Assembly (NCBI RefSeq): GCF_002077945.1
Contig: NZ_LVYD01000044.1
Span: 248,001-312,000, forward strand
Direction of reading: 5' to 3'
Origin: Niastella vici
Lineage (GTDB): Bacteria; Bacteroidota; Bacteroidia; Chitinophagales; Chitinophagaceae
DNA: 64,000 nt
Part shown: positions 46,066 to 55,346 of the stretch, piece by piece
How the letters are laid out: every line of letters begins with the position of its first letter
Position numbering within the stretch: the stretch's first letter is position 1
Made by a program: the position numbers and the translations under genes
Notes under the pieces: generated by a model
What the model was told of the DNA's origin: nothing
The model's input: only the letters and a program-made list of their open reading frames with translations
Databases searched by the model: none

Positions 46066-46073
46066 GGGGTAAC
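46066..46073 (+). promoter_or_regulatory. Motif GGGGTAAC between ECF sigma 2 and FecR 2
   Basis: Counterpart of GGGGTACC at 19938. It follows an eight-base A tract and lies 50 bp before the FecR start. Shared position and sequence in both sigma/anti-sigma gaps suggest a control site, possibly an ECF-dependent promoter. Confidence 0.4.
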
Positions 46074-46115
46074 ATAGCTGTTTACCACTCCTTGTATAAA
46101 AGGAGTTATTAAACA

Positions 46116-47213
46116 ATGTCTATCGACCGTATCTGGCAACTGCTTACTAAACGGTTTAACAAGGAGATTTCAAAACAGGAGCTGGAGGAGTTGGAATTGT
46201 TGCTACGGAAAAATCAGGGATCTATTCAGGTGAATGAATTGTTAACCGCTTTTGACGGGCTTACCTTCAGGCCGGTTAGTGATGCGGCCATGATAAAAAG
46301 AAGCGCCAATGTGTTAAAAGAAACAATTGCGGCCAGTGCTCCCGATGGCGGTGATGAAACTGCCGGCGATGATCAGGGGCCGGTTGTGCCTTATGGCAAA
46401 AGCCGGGTAAGAATAATGATGGCGCTGGTTGTGCTGGTGCCTGTAATTGTTTTCCTGAGCAGTATATGGAAAAAGAATGAGCCTGCTAAAGAGATGGCCA
46501 CCGTAAATGAAATTAAAACCGATGTTGGAACAAAAACTACCATAAAACTCCCCGATGGTTCCATCGCTGTTTTAAATGCAGGCAGCAGCCTGAGTTATAA
46601 TAAAGATTTTGGAATTAATTCAAGGGAGATCAAATTGACGGGTGAAGCTTACTTTGATATAAGGAAAAACCCCGAGATGCCATTGGCGGTTCATGCCGGA
46701 ACCGTTGATATCTGGGTTAAAGGGACCACCTTTAATGTGAAAGCTTTTCCTAAAGATTCTACTATAGAAGCAGCCTTGTTTACCGGTATTATAGAATTGG
46801 TTTCGCACAAGGACCCTGAAAGAAAAATACTGCTTCGGCCTAATGAAAAGATCGTGATCAGCCGCTCGCCGGTTGAAAAAGAACTTAATCCTTCCAGCAA
46901 CAATACAACGCCCGTAAATGAAGAAATAGTTTCATTGGGAAGAATAAAGCCTGATCCGGTCGACAGCAGCTATGCAGAAATAGCCTGGTTACAGAACAAA
47001 CTGGTATTCCATTCCGAATTGTTCAGTCAGATAGCCCGGGATATGGAACGCAGGTATAATGTAACGATCAAATTTTTGGATGCTTCTGTAAGTGAATTGA
47101 AATTCACCGGCTCTTTTACCAATGAAAGCCTGGTTGAAGCGCTGGATGCAGTGAAAAGCATCGTACCCTTTCACTATACTATTGAAAATAAAACGGTTTT
47201 GATCAGGAAATAA
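46116..47213 (+). CDS. FecR-type anti-sigma factor, PUL 3
   Basis: A 365-residue inner-membrane protein. The sigma-binding cytoplasmic part is residues 1-95 (IWQLLTKRFNKEISKQELEELE). A transmembrane helix spans about 99-117 (RIMMALVVLVPVIVFLSSIW). The FecR domain shows NEIKTDVGTKTTIKLPDGS, VLNAGSSLSYNKDF, EIKLTGEAYFDIRKN and IWVKGTTFNVKAF. A DUF4974-like end follows (LVFHSELFSQIARDMERRYNVTIKFLD, FTGSFTNESLVEALDAVK). It relays the SusC 3 signal to ECF sigma 2. Confidence 0.93.
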   Translation: MSIDRIWQLLTKRFNKEISKQELEELELLLRKNQGSIQVNELLTAFDGLTFRPVSDAAMIKRSANVLKETIAASAPDGGDETAGDDQGPVVPYGKSRVRIMMALVVLVPVIVFLSSIWKKNEPAKEMATVNEIKTDVGTKTTIKLPDGSIAVLNAGSSLSYNKDFGINSREIKLTGEAYFDIRKNPEMPLAVHAGTVDIWVKGTTFNVKAFPKDSTIEAALFTGIIELVSHKDPERKILLRPNEKIVISRSPVEKELNPSSNNTTPVNEEIVSLGRIKPDPVDSSYAEIAWLQNKLVFHSELFSQIARDMERRYNVTIKFLDASVSELKFTGSFTNESLVEALDAVKSIVPFHYTIENKTVLIRK

Positions 47214-47262
47214 ATTGTAAACCAAAACAGTACCACATGAAGTAAGGCCTGCCCAAAAAATA

Positions 47263-47286
47263 AGGGAGATGCGCTAACATCTCCCT
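47263..47286. terminator. Hairpin between FecR 2 and SusC 3
   Basis: A perfect 9-bp stem AGGGAGATG/CATCTCCCT (47263-47271 and 47278-47286) has a six-base loop. An A-rich run precedes it, so the T run would lie downstream only on the minus strand. It matches the position of the hairpin at 21201 in PUL 1 and may end the sigma/anti-sigma message or fold in the SusC leader. Confidence 0.45.
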
Positions 47287-47354
47287 GAATTAAAGTCACC
47301 GGGAACCGGCTGTAACCAATGTTCCCAATTTATAACTCTAACACTTGCAAAGTT

Positions 47355-50300
47355 ATGCAATTAACCAAAATTGACTGCAAAACAGCTAAGGTTTTGCGAT
47401 CACCCCATTTGCCGTTTTTTATGAAAGTGTCTTTTGTTTTTACCACAATGTTTTGTATGCACCTGAGTATGTGGGCGCACACACAGAACACCATTTCGCT
47501 GGTAGTAAAGAAAGAACAGTTGAAAAACGTTTTTGAACTCATTGAGCGCCAGTCGGAATACAGGTTCCTGTACAACGATAACCCGGTTTTTGAAAATAAA
47601 AAAATTACCCTGAAAATACAGGAGGCTCCGGTAGATAAGATCATGGACCAGTTGTTGGAAGGAACGGGGTTGCAGTATAAAATAACTGCCAATAACCTGA
47701 TCACCCTTTTTTTTCCCGTTGCCGATGGAAAGAGCGGCCGGCCATTTAAAATAATAAAGGGTACCGTGAAAGATGAAAAAGGCTTGCCATTGGCCCGGGT
47801 AACTATAACCGTAAAAGGCACCAGTAAAGGCACTGCAACGGATTCAAAAGGTACCTACACTATAGAAGCTAATGCGGGCGACGTACTGGAATTTTCCAAT
47901 ATAGGGTATAAAAAGGTGTCATTGACCGTAGGTGAAGACGAAACGATAAATGTAAGTATGGAACTGGAGATGGCCGGGCTAAATGAAATAGTGGTAATAG
48001 GTTATGGTACACAACGAAAAGCGAGCCTCACGAGTGCTGTTACTACTGTCAATACCCGGGAAATGACCAATATTCCTGCTTCTAATTTATCAAATTTGCT
48101 GGCCGGACGTGCTTCCGGCGTATTTGTGCAATCGCCAACAGGCATTCCTGGTAAAACCTCCTCAGTGCGAATACGTTCAGCATCTTCCTGGAACGCTGCG
48201 CCGCCGTTATTTGTGATCGATGGTATTGTGAGAGATCAGAGCGCGTTTGACGCGTTAGACCCCAGTCAGATCGATAACCTGACGATCCTGAAAGATGCTG
48301 CTTCCACTGCGATCTATGGTTCACGGGCATCGAATGGCGTATTGTTGGTAACTACCAAAACCGGGAAAAAAGGAAAACCACAGGTGCAGTTAAGTTCAGT
48401 TTTGGGGGTGCACAGTAAGCCTGCGATAAATTTTAAGTACATGCCGCTGCTGCAGGCAGCAGATATTGTAAACAATTTGTATGCTCCCGACGTAAAGTAT
48501 AACGATTTCGACAGACAGTGGATTGCTAAAAATAATCCTGAAGGCAAAATTTATTACAATGAAGTTTATCAGGATCCCTTCAGTCAAAAGCATGCGATAA
48601 ATATTTCCGGGGGTAACGAGGATGTTTCTTATTTTATTGGCGGCAATTATTATAATGAAAAAGGATTTTTACCCCAACTGCGGTATGAGCGTTATAATTT
48701 TCGCGGTAATGTTGTAACCCACCTGAATAAAGACCTTTCAGTAGGATTAAATGTGAATGTCAACAATGGTAATCGCCGCACCTTTTGGAGTGGGTTGGCA
48801 AATGATGAAGATCTTTCAGGGTTCTATGAAAAATTGTTTTACCTGGGTGGTGGTTCTACACCGGCGTATGTCGATGGAAAACCCGTTAACCCCAAATGGC
48901 TTGGCGGCAACCCCATTGAGGTAATGCGTAATGGCGGTTATTCCAAATACAATGATCAGCAAATTGACGCCTTGTTGACTGCAGAGTACAAAGTGCCGTT
49001 TATAAAAGGGCTTGGGTTGAAATTCATTTACAGCCAGAACTTTAATAACAGGTTTTCCAAAAAGTTTGCAAAAAAAACAACACTGTATGATTTTAAAGCC
49101 GATCCGGCTTCCAAAGCAGGTGTGTTGACCAATGAAGTGACTGGTACTGTAGAGAGCGGCTTACCTACAACCCCTTTTGTTGAAAATACGAATGGTAAAA
49201 CAAGGTCTTATCAATTAAATGGAATGATCACTTACGATAAAAAGATCGCACAGCATTCCATTAATGTTTTAGCCGCCTATGAACAGGCAGAAGGATATTA
49301 TACTTATTCTTCTATTAACAGACAGAATTTTCCGTTTTATACTGCCGATCAGTTTCCATTTACCAGTTCCGCTTCTGCAGATACAAAGGCAACCGGGTAT
49401 GAATTCAATATGCCTGCCCGCATCTCTTATATTGGCAGGATCAATTATGATTTTGCCGGAAAATACCTGGCCTCTGTTTCAGTACGGGAAGATGGTTCCA
49501 GCAATTTCGCACCGGCCCAACGATGGGGCTTTTTCCCTTCAGCCTCCGCAGCATGGGTCATTTCGAACGAATCTTTTTTTGGGAACCTGAATAAGAAAGG
49601 ATTGGTGGATGTTATGAAACTGCGGATGTCGGTTGGTACTACAGGTAATGATCCTTCTTTTAACTGGTTGTGGAAAGAGCTTTACAATGCCTCTGTTACT
49701 TCATATGCAGTAGGTGATCCTGTTGTCAATTCCAGCATACTGGCTTATAATGGCATTTCTAACCCTGGTTATACCTGGGAAACTTCAAAAGCTTTTAATG
49801 CAGGCCTTGATCTCAGCTTCCTTAAGCATTGGAATATTACCGCTGAATTATGGGAGAAGAAAACATTTGACATCCTCGGCAAGCGCGTGCTGACATTGCC
49901 AATTGAATTTGGCGCAAATTTTCCGCCGGAAAATTATGGGAAAATGAATGCGAAAGGTTTGGAGGTTGAACTGAGTTATGTGAAAGCAAAATTGGGTAAG
50001 GACCTTGAAATGAATGTTTCGGCCAATGTAGGATTGGCTACAACAAAGGTTGTTCAAATTGATGCGCCGGCTAACAGTCTGGCAGCAGAAAACCCCAACG
50101 GAAAACCATTGAATGCAATGGCAGGCTATCATGCTACCGGTATTATAAGAACACAAAACGATCTGAACGCTTTACCCGGTGGTTACACAATATTTGGGGC
50201 AACTCCTGAATTGGGAATGATGAATTTTGAGGATGTATCAGGGCCAGATGCGAAACCTGATGGAAAAATTGATAACTACGATAAAGTAGTGCTCGCCAAA

Positions 50301-50831
50301 TACGGCAACACCGGGAATACTGCAGCCAGTTATAATAATGATGCCTCATTCGCATCAAACAATGCACCGGTTTCCTTTGGCCTGAATTTCAATTTTAAAT
50401 ACAAAGGTCTTTCGCTGGATATGCTTTGGGGCGGATTGGCTGGTTATAAAATTCTTTACAATGATCCATGGGGACGCAGCTTCCCGGGCCTGGTGGCGCC
50501 GACATATTATGAAGATGCGTGGACAACCGATAATCCTGGTGGCAAAGCACCAAAGATCTTCCGGTCAGGCGATCCACGAGAAAATGGATACAAAGTTCCT
50601 TCCACTTACAACATCTATAATGGGGCATTTGTAAGATTAAAGAATTTGCAGGTATCCTATGACCTGGGCCGTGTATTGAAAAATGGAGGAATTAAAGCGG
50701 CAACTGTATTCGTTAATGGTACTAATTTATTGATCATCCGTGGGTTTAAATATTATGATCCCGAAACGTTTTCCAGTTCAAGCTATCCTGTAATGCGAAA
50801 TGTGAATATGGGGGTCAATTTCCAATTTTAA
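47355..50831 (+). CDS. SusC-like TonB-dependent transporter with STN signalling domain, PUL 3
   Basis: A 1158-residue outer-membrane protein. The signal peptide ends near WAHTQ (about residue 45). The STN domain follows (LVVKKEQLKNVFELIERQSEYRFLYND). Then come the regulatory sandwich (IKGTVKDEKGLPLARVTITVKG), TonB-box region LNEIVVIGYGTQRK, plug (LSNLLAGRASGVFVQSPTG, LTILKDAASTAIYGSRASNGVLLVTTKTG) and a barrel ending MGVNFQF. The ATG at 47355 is preferred over 47319 because CAAAGTTATG around it is shared with SusC 1. The STN domain fits signalling to FecR 2. SusD 3 follows after 35 bp. Confidence 0.95.
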   Translation: MQLTKIDCKTAKVLRSPHLPFFMKVSFVFTTMFCMHLSMWAHTQNTISLVVKKEQLKNVFELIERQSEYRFLYNDNPVFENKKITLKIQEAPVDKIMDQLLEGTGLQYKITANNLITLFFPVADGKSGRPFKIIKGTVKDEKGLPLARVTITVKGTSKGTATDSKGTYTIEANAGDVLEFSNIGYKKVSLTVGEDETINVSMELEMAGLNEIVVIGYGTQRKASLTSAVTTVNTREMTNIPASNLSNLLAGRASGVFVQSPTGIPGKTSSVRIRSASSWNAAPPLFVIDGIVRDQSAFDALDPSQIDNLTILKDAASTAIYGSRASNGVLLVTTKTGKKGKPQVQLSSVLGVHSKPAINFKYMPLLQAADIVNNLYAPDVKYNDFDRQWIAKNNPEGKIYYNEVYQDPFSQKHAINISGGNEDVSYFIGGNYYNEKGFLPQLRYERYNFRGNVVTHLNKDLSVGLNVNVNNGNRRTFWSGLANDEDLSGFYEKLFYLGGGSTPAYVDGKPVNPKWLGGNPIEVMRNGGYSKYNDQQIDALLTAEYKVPFIKGLGLKFIYSQNFNNRFSKKFAKKTTLYDFKADPASKAGVLTNEVTGTVESGLPTTPFVENTNGKTRSYQLNGMITYDKKIAQHSINVLAAYEQAEGYYTYSSINRQNFPFYTADQFPFTSSASADTKATGYEFNMPARISYIGRINYDFAGKYLASVSVREDGSSNFAPAQRWGFFPSASAAWVISNESFFGNLNKKGLVDVMKLRMSVGTTGNDPSFNWLWKELYNASVTSYAVGDPVVNSSILAYNGISNPGYTWETSKAFNAGLDLSFLKHWNITAELWEKKTFDILGKRVLTLPIEFGANFPPENYGKMNAKGLEVELSYVKAKLGKDLEMNVSANVGLATTKVVQIDAPANSLAAENPNGKPLNAMAGYHATGIIRTQNDLNALPGGYTIFGATPELGMMNFEDVSGPDAKPDGKIDNYDKVVLAKYGNTGNTAASYNNDASFASNNAPVSFGLNFNFKYKGLSLDMLWGGLAGYKILYNDPWGRSFPGLVAPTYYEDAWTTDNPGGKAPKIFRSGDPRENGYKVPSTYNIYNGAFVRLKNLQVSYDLGRVLKNGGIKAATVFVNGTNLLIIRGFKYYDPETFSSSSYPVMRNVNMGVNFQF

Positions 50832-50866
50832 TATTCCTGATTGTTGTCAGAAAAAAGCTTCATACA

Positions 50867-52744
50867 ATGAAAAATGTTTTATCAATTATATGGGCAGTTG
50901 CCATTGCGATCCCAATGTTCATTTGTGGTTGCAATAAAATATTAGACAAAGAACCAATGAATGCACTGGACGAATCAAAAGTTTGGGCCAATGCCACAGC
51001 GGCAACGGCATTCCTTGATACGGTGTATTACAACCTGATGCCGGGTATGGCCTATGGAACAGGTAACCCCGGTGGATGCTCCAAGGGCATGAACAACTGG
51101 TTCTGGGGCGGATGGAACGCAAATTCAGATCTTGTGCAATACGGTAACTATACCGGTACTGATGAAGCATGCCCTACCGATATGGAAACTTCGAGGTATT
51201 TATTAGGTACTGCTACTTATGACTGGCTTGAAAATTATGACAGAACAGATGTTGCTGAAAAATGGGCGATGAAAAATTATGGAAGCATCCGTAATATCAA
51301 TCAGATCCTGGCAAAAATTGACGGAGCAACATTTGATGACGCAAGTAAGAAAGCAATAAAAGGACAGGCGTTATTTTTCAGGGCATGGGCTTATCATGCA
51401 ATGGTGAAAGATGTGGGTGGAATGCCGTTGATCTTAACGCCGCAACCTGTTGGCGATCTGGCAGATCTTCAGCAACCCCGCAATAAAACTTCTGAATGTG
51501 TAACCCAGATCCTGAAAGACCTCGATGATGCCATTGCGTTGTTGCCCGACAGTTGGGGTGGCCGGGATGCCGGCCGCATAGACAAAGGCGCCGCGATGGC
51601 CTTTAAAGGCCGGGTGTTATTATTCTATGCCAGTCCGTTGTTTAATGGCCTGGGCGGTATTGCAACCTGGCAAAAAGCATACGATGCTAATTTGGCAGCA
51701 AAGAATTTCCTCGACTCAAAAGGTAAAGGCCTGTACCCCGTGTTTGGTAAAATATGGGATGATGAAATGAACAAAGAGGTGATCATGGTACGGCGATTTA
51801 ACTATCCCGATTCCTATTACCCGGCACCTGGCTTTGTGCCCTTATTTGCATCAGCAGATGACTGGGAATCTGATTGCCCGTCCTGGGAATTGATCAGGGC
51901 ATTCCCTATGAAAGACGGATCGGCCTTCAACCCGGTTAATGCTGACGATTTTGCAAAATATTTCATCAATCGCGACGATCGTTTTTATGCTACCATCTTA
52001 TATAATGGGGCCCCGGTAATGTGGAGCGAAAAATGGAAAAAACAAAACGTGTACAATTGGTCTTTTTTACAATATGGAGAAATAGATGCAAACAATAACG
52101 CACATGATAAAAGCAGTGGGAAATATAAGAACGATCTGAATCAATCATGGTCCGGGCTTACTGATCTTTCACCTAATTGTACTTACCGTGCCAAAGCGGT
52201 TGATAAAATAGCACCCGATGCTGATCATTCAGCTACCGACTGGCCCGAGATCCGCTATGCTGAAGTGTTGCTGAACCTCGCAGAGGCGGCTTATGAATCG
52301 GGCAACATTTCAGAAGTGTTAGGTTATTTAACACCGCTACGTAAACGGGCAGGTATAGCTGCAGGCAGTGGAAATTATGGTATTGATGTTGCCAATTTAC
52401 GCAAGGCGATCCACGACGAGCGTTTTGTTGAATTGGCATTCGAAAACAAGCGTTGGGATGATCTGCGCCGCTGGAAGGCGTTTGGCGATCTAAGATCATT
52501 AGGCAAACGGCACGGATTTGCTATTTTATTAAAAGCAGGGGAGTCGATGCCGGGAAAACTGGATGATATTTACCAGCCATCAGTTTATACAAAATTTTCC
52601 TGTAAGGTGGTTAATGGCGATAAAGCGCCGATAGCGATCCAGGATAATCAGTATTTGTTTGGATTGCCCTATAGCATTTTACAACGCAACCCTAAACTGC
52701 AACAATCAATTGCCTGGGGTGGCAGTTTCAATCCATTTCAATAG
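50867..52744 (+). CDS. SusD/RagB-like surface glycan-binding lipoprotein, PUL 3
   Basis: A 625-residue lipoprotein with a lipobox around Cys20-Cys22 (MFICGCNKILDKEPMNALDES). The SusD fold shows in KAIKGQALFFRAWAYHAMVKDVGGMPLIL and IDKGAAMAFKGRVLLFYASPLFN. The RagB end shows EIRYAEVLLNLAEAAYESG, IHDERFVELAFENKRWDDLRRWKA and LFGLPYSILQRNPKLQQSIAWGG. It caps SusC 3 and binds its glycan outside the cell. A strong terminator follows, so the GH95 gene is separately transcribed. Confidence 0.95.
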   Translation: MKNVLSIIWAVAIAIPMFICGCNKILDKEPMNALDESKVWANATAATAFLDTVYYNLMPGMAYGTGNPGGCSKGMNNWFWGGWNANSDLVQYGNYTGTDEACPTDMETSRYLLGTATYDWLENYDRTDVAEKWAMKNYGSIRNINQILAKIDGATFDDASKKAIKGQALFFRAWAYHAMVKDVGGMPLILTPQPVGDLADLQQPRNKTSECVTQILKDLDDAIALLPDSWGGRDAGRIDKGAAMAFKGRVLLFYASPLFNGLGGIATWQKAYDANLAAKNFLDSKGKGLYPVFGKIWDDEMNKEVIMVRRFNYPDSYYPAPGFVPLFASADDWESDCPSWELIRAFPMKDGSAFNPVNADDFAKYFINRDDRFYATILYNGAPVMWSEKWKKQNVYNWSFLQYGEIDANNNAHDKSSGKYKNDLNQSWSGLTDLSPNCTYRAKAVDKIAPDADHSATDWPEIRYAEVLLNLAEAAYESGNISEVLGYLTPLRKRAGIAAGSGNYGIDVANLRKAIHDERFVELAFENKRWDDLRRWKAFGDLRSLGKRHGFAILLKAGESMPGKLDDIYQPSVYTKFSCKVVNGDKAPIAIQDNQYLFGLPYSILQRNPKLQQSIAWGGSFNPFQ

Positions 52745-52775
52745 TTAGTGTTTCATTTGTGGCAGTTTGTTTGGT

Positions 52776-52814
52776 AATGCAGGCCATTAATTATTAATGC
52801 GCCTGCATTTTTTT
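52776..52814 (+). terminator. Rho-independent terminator after SusD 3
   Basis: A 9-bp outer stem AATGCAGGC/GCCTGCATT (52776-52784, 52801-52809) continues into an inner CATTAA/TTAATG stem and is followed by a T run to 52814. It clearly ends the PUL 3 importer transcript. Confidence 0.85.
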
Positions 52815-52874
52815 CTACAATGGTTTTTTTCCTGGTAACAGGGACGCTTTGTTTTGAAATGAGCCAGCCCCGGG

Positions 52875-52939
52875 CAAAAATGACACCGGTTATTATCAAA
52901 ATAGAACAGGTTTTAAAACAGGCAATGCAGGTAATTTCG
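52875..52939 (+). promoter_or_regulatory. Copy B of the six-copy direct-repeat promoter element
   Basis: Half-site 1 AAAATGA is at 52877-52883, followed by CACCGGTT. Half-site 2 AAAATAG is at 52898-52904, 21 bp on, followed by AACAGGTTTTAAAA. The -7 box TAATTTCG (52932-52939) is 34 bp after half-site 2. The GH95 ATG is 81 bp downstream. Confidence 0.8.
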
Positions 52940-53020
52940 CCGCTGGTAACTACATCCCCGGGTTTGGTAAAAGGCAATTGATGCCGTCGATATATCAAAA
53001 AACTACCCCTATATTTAATA

Positions 53021-55243
53021 ATGATTATGAAAACAACCGGCATCCGATTAGTCTTTAGTAGTATATTACTATTTTTTGTACTCACAGTTCAGGCATTTGG
53101 AAATGGAGGTGAGCTATGGTATACACGTCCGGCCGAAAAATGGGAGCAGGACGCGTTACCAATAGGTAACGGCAGAATGGGGGCGATGATCTTTGGCGGA
53201 ATAGCGCGCGATCATCTTCAGTTTAATGAACAAAGCCTGTGGTCGGGCGATAATAACTGGGATGGAGGCTATGATACAGGCGATCATGGTTTTGGTTCGT
53301 ACCGTAATTTCGGGGATGTATTTATTGACTTCACACATTCCGCAACGGCCAGCCTGTACCGGCGGGCGTTGAATATTTATACCGGGGTACATACTACCGC
53401 ATTTCAAATTAACGAGGTGCACTATACGCGCCAGGCCTTTGCCAGCTATCCCGATCAGGTAATGGTCTTCAGGTATGCAGCTGATAAAAAGCAGGCCCTT
53501 TCGGGCGCTATATCGCTGGTGAGCGCGCAGGGGGCAACCACTGTTGTACAAGGCAATCAGTTGAGCTTTCAGGGCGAAATGCCCAATCATTTACGGTATG
53601 CCACTATGATAAAGGTGGTGAGCGAAGGCGGGCAGGTTCAGGTGAAAGAGAACAAACTCTTTTTCAGCAATTGTAACACGTTGGTGTTATATGTTTCGGC
53701 CCGCACCAATTATAAACCGGCTTACGCGGCCAACTGGCGGGGCGGCGACCCAATGCCGTTGATCGATAAGGAATTGATAAATGCCCTTCGCACCGGTTAT
53801 CCGGCATTACTAAGCCGCCATACAAAAGATATTACCGCATTGACCCGTGCCGCAATAATAGATGTGGGAAGCACAACCGATTCCATTTTACAACTTCCCG
53901 TTGATGTGCGGTTGGGCAAATATGCGGCCGGTGGCACTGATCCCGACCTTGAAGAAATGCTATTTCAATATGGCCGATATCTGCTTGTCAGCACTTCGCG
54001 ACCCGGCGGTTTACCTGCCAATTTGCAGGGGTTATGGAATAACAGCAACAATCCGCCATGGGCCAGCGACTATCACAACAACATCAATATCCAGATGAAT
54101 TACTGGTCTGCTGAATCTACTAATTTATCTGCCTGTCATCTTCCCCTCATCGACTTTATTGTAGCAGCACAGGAACCCTGCCGTATTGCCACCCGCAAAG
54201 CTTTTGGTGAAAACGTGCGTGGCTGGACGGCCCGCACCAGTCAAAGTATTTTTGGCGGTAATGGCTGGGAATGGAACATTCCGGCCAGCGCCTGGTACGC
54301 TCAGCATGTGTTTGAGCATTGGGCATTTACTGCCGATACGGTTTACCTGCGCAATACCGCTTATCCTATACTGAAAGAGATCTGTAATTTTTGGGAAGAC
54401 CGGCTGAAGAAAACGCCCGATGGAAAACTGGTGGTGCCCAATGGCTGGTCGCCCGAACACGGGCCAAGGGAAGATGGAGTGATGCATGATCAGCAACTGA
54501 TCTGGGACCTGTTTCAAAATTACCTCGATGCGGCCAAAGCACTGCAGGTTGATAACGCTTACCGGCAAAAGGTTGCTTCTATGCAACAGCAACTGGCGCC
54601 TAATAAGATCGGGAAATGGGGACAGCTGCAGGAGTGGCAGGAAGACCGGGACGACCCCGATGATCTGCACCGCCATACTTCCCATTTGTTTGGGGTGTTT
54701 CCGGGTAAGCAAATAACCCCTGATCGTACACCGGAGCTGGCCAATGCCGCGGTTATCTCATTGCTTGCCCGTAGCGGTAATTACGGGAAGAACAGCAATA
54801 AAGCATTTACGGTGGAGCTAACTGTTGGCGACAGCCGCCGATCATGGACGTGGCCCTGGCGATGCGCCTTGTGGGCAAGGTTAAAACAGGGCGATAAAGC
54901 TGGTATGATGCTTCGCGGATTGCTCACTTATAATACATTGCCCAATTTGTTTACCAGCCATCCGCCTTTTCAGCTCGATGGAAACCTGGGCATCAGCGGT
55001 GCCATACCCGAAATGCTGCTGCAAAGCCAGGACGGTGAAATTCATTTGCTGCCGGCCCTGCCTGCCGGCTGGGCGGTTAGCGGTTCATTTAAGGGGTTAA
55101 AAGCCCGGGGTGGTTATAGCGTTAATTGTGTCTGGAGAAACGGTAAGGTTATTCAATATAACATTACTTCAAAACAACCCCGTAAGGTTTTGGTACATAT
55201 AAATGGAATGGTAAAAGAAATTACAACAAAGCAGGGGGCATGA
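53021..55243 (+). CDS. GH95 family alpha-L-fucosidase (or alpha-L-galactosidase)
   Basis: A 740-residue exported enzyme (signal peptide to about residue 27). The GH95 hallmarks are present in order: LWYTRPAEKWEQDALPIGNGRMGAMIFGG, FNEQSLWSGD, WASDYHNNINIQMNYWSAESTNL with the conserved Asn, VVPNGWSPEHGPREDG with the probable acid Glu, HRHTSHLFGVFPGKQI, and HPPFQLDGNLGISGAIPEML with the conserved Asp. GH95 inverts terminal alpha-1,2-fucose; some members take alpha-L-galactose. Starts at 53021 and 53027 are equivalent. It is a single-gene unit between the PUL 3 terminator and copy C of the promoter element. Confidence 0.94.
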   Translation: MIMKTTGIRLVFSSILLFFVLTVQAFGNGGELWYTRPAEKWEQDALPIGNGRMGAMIFGGIARDHLQFNEQSLWSGDNNWDGGYDTGDHGFGSYRNFGDVFIDFTHSATASLYRRALNIYTGVHTTAFQINEVHYTRQAFASYPDQVMVFRYAADKKQALSGAISLVSAQGATTVVQGNQLSFQGEMPNHLRYATMIKVVSEGGQVQVKENKLFFSNCNTLVLYVSARTNYKPAYAANWRGGDPMPLIDKELINALRTGYPALLSRHTKDITALTRAAIIDVGSTTDSILQLPVDVRLGKYAAGGTDPDLEEMLFQYGRYLLVSTSRPGGLPANLQGLWNNSNNPPWASDYHNNINIQMNYWSAESTNLSACHLPLIDFIVAAQEPCRIATRKAFGENVRGWTARTSQSIFGGNGWEWNIPASAWYAQHVFEHWAFTADTVYLRNTAYPILKEICNFWEDRLKKTPDGKLVVPNGWSPEHGPREDGVMHDQQLIWDLFQNYLDAAKALQVDNAYRQKVASMQQQLAPNKIGKWGQLQEWQEDRDDPDDLHRHTSHLFGVFPGKQITPDRTPELANAAVISLLARSGNYGKNSNKAFTVELTVGDSRRSWTWPWRCALWARLKQGDKAGMMLRGLLTYNTLPNLFTSHPPFQLDGNLGISGAIPEMLLQSQDGEIHLLPALPAGWAVSGSFKGLKARGGYSVNCVWRNGKVIQYNITSKQPRKVLVHINGMVKEITTKQGA

Positions 55244-55265
55244 TCTACTGCTATAGTTCGAGGCG

Positions 55266-55330
55266 CAAAAATAGCACCGGTTCTTATCAAAATAGCGTAG
55301 GTTTTAAGATGGCTAAAGCGGGTAATTTCG
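55266..55330 (+). promoter_or_regulatory. Copy C of the six-copy direct-repeat promoter element
   Basis: Closest to consensus: AAAATAGCACCGGTT (55268-55282), then AAAATAGCGTAGGTTTT (55289-55305), starting exactly 21 bp apart. The -7 box TAATTTCG (55323-55330) is 34 bp after half-site 2. Only 16 bp separate it from the GH38-like ATG, implying a very short leader. Confidence 0.85.
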
Positions 55331-55346
55331 CGCTAATTGCTTGTTT

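Noticed and set aside
47330-47833. 167-codon minus-strand open frame opposite SusC 3
   Set aside because: Shadow of the STN and sandwich region of SusC 3; composition is Cys/Ser-rich and lacks a plausible domain.
54125-54712. 195-codon minus-strand open frame opposite GH95
   Set aside because: Fully antisense to conserved GH95 catalytic motifs with no protein-like signature of its own.
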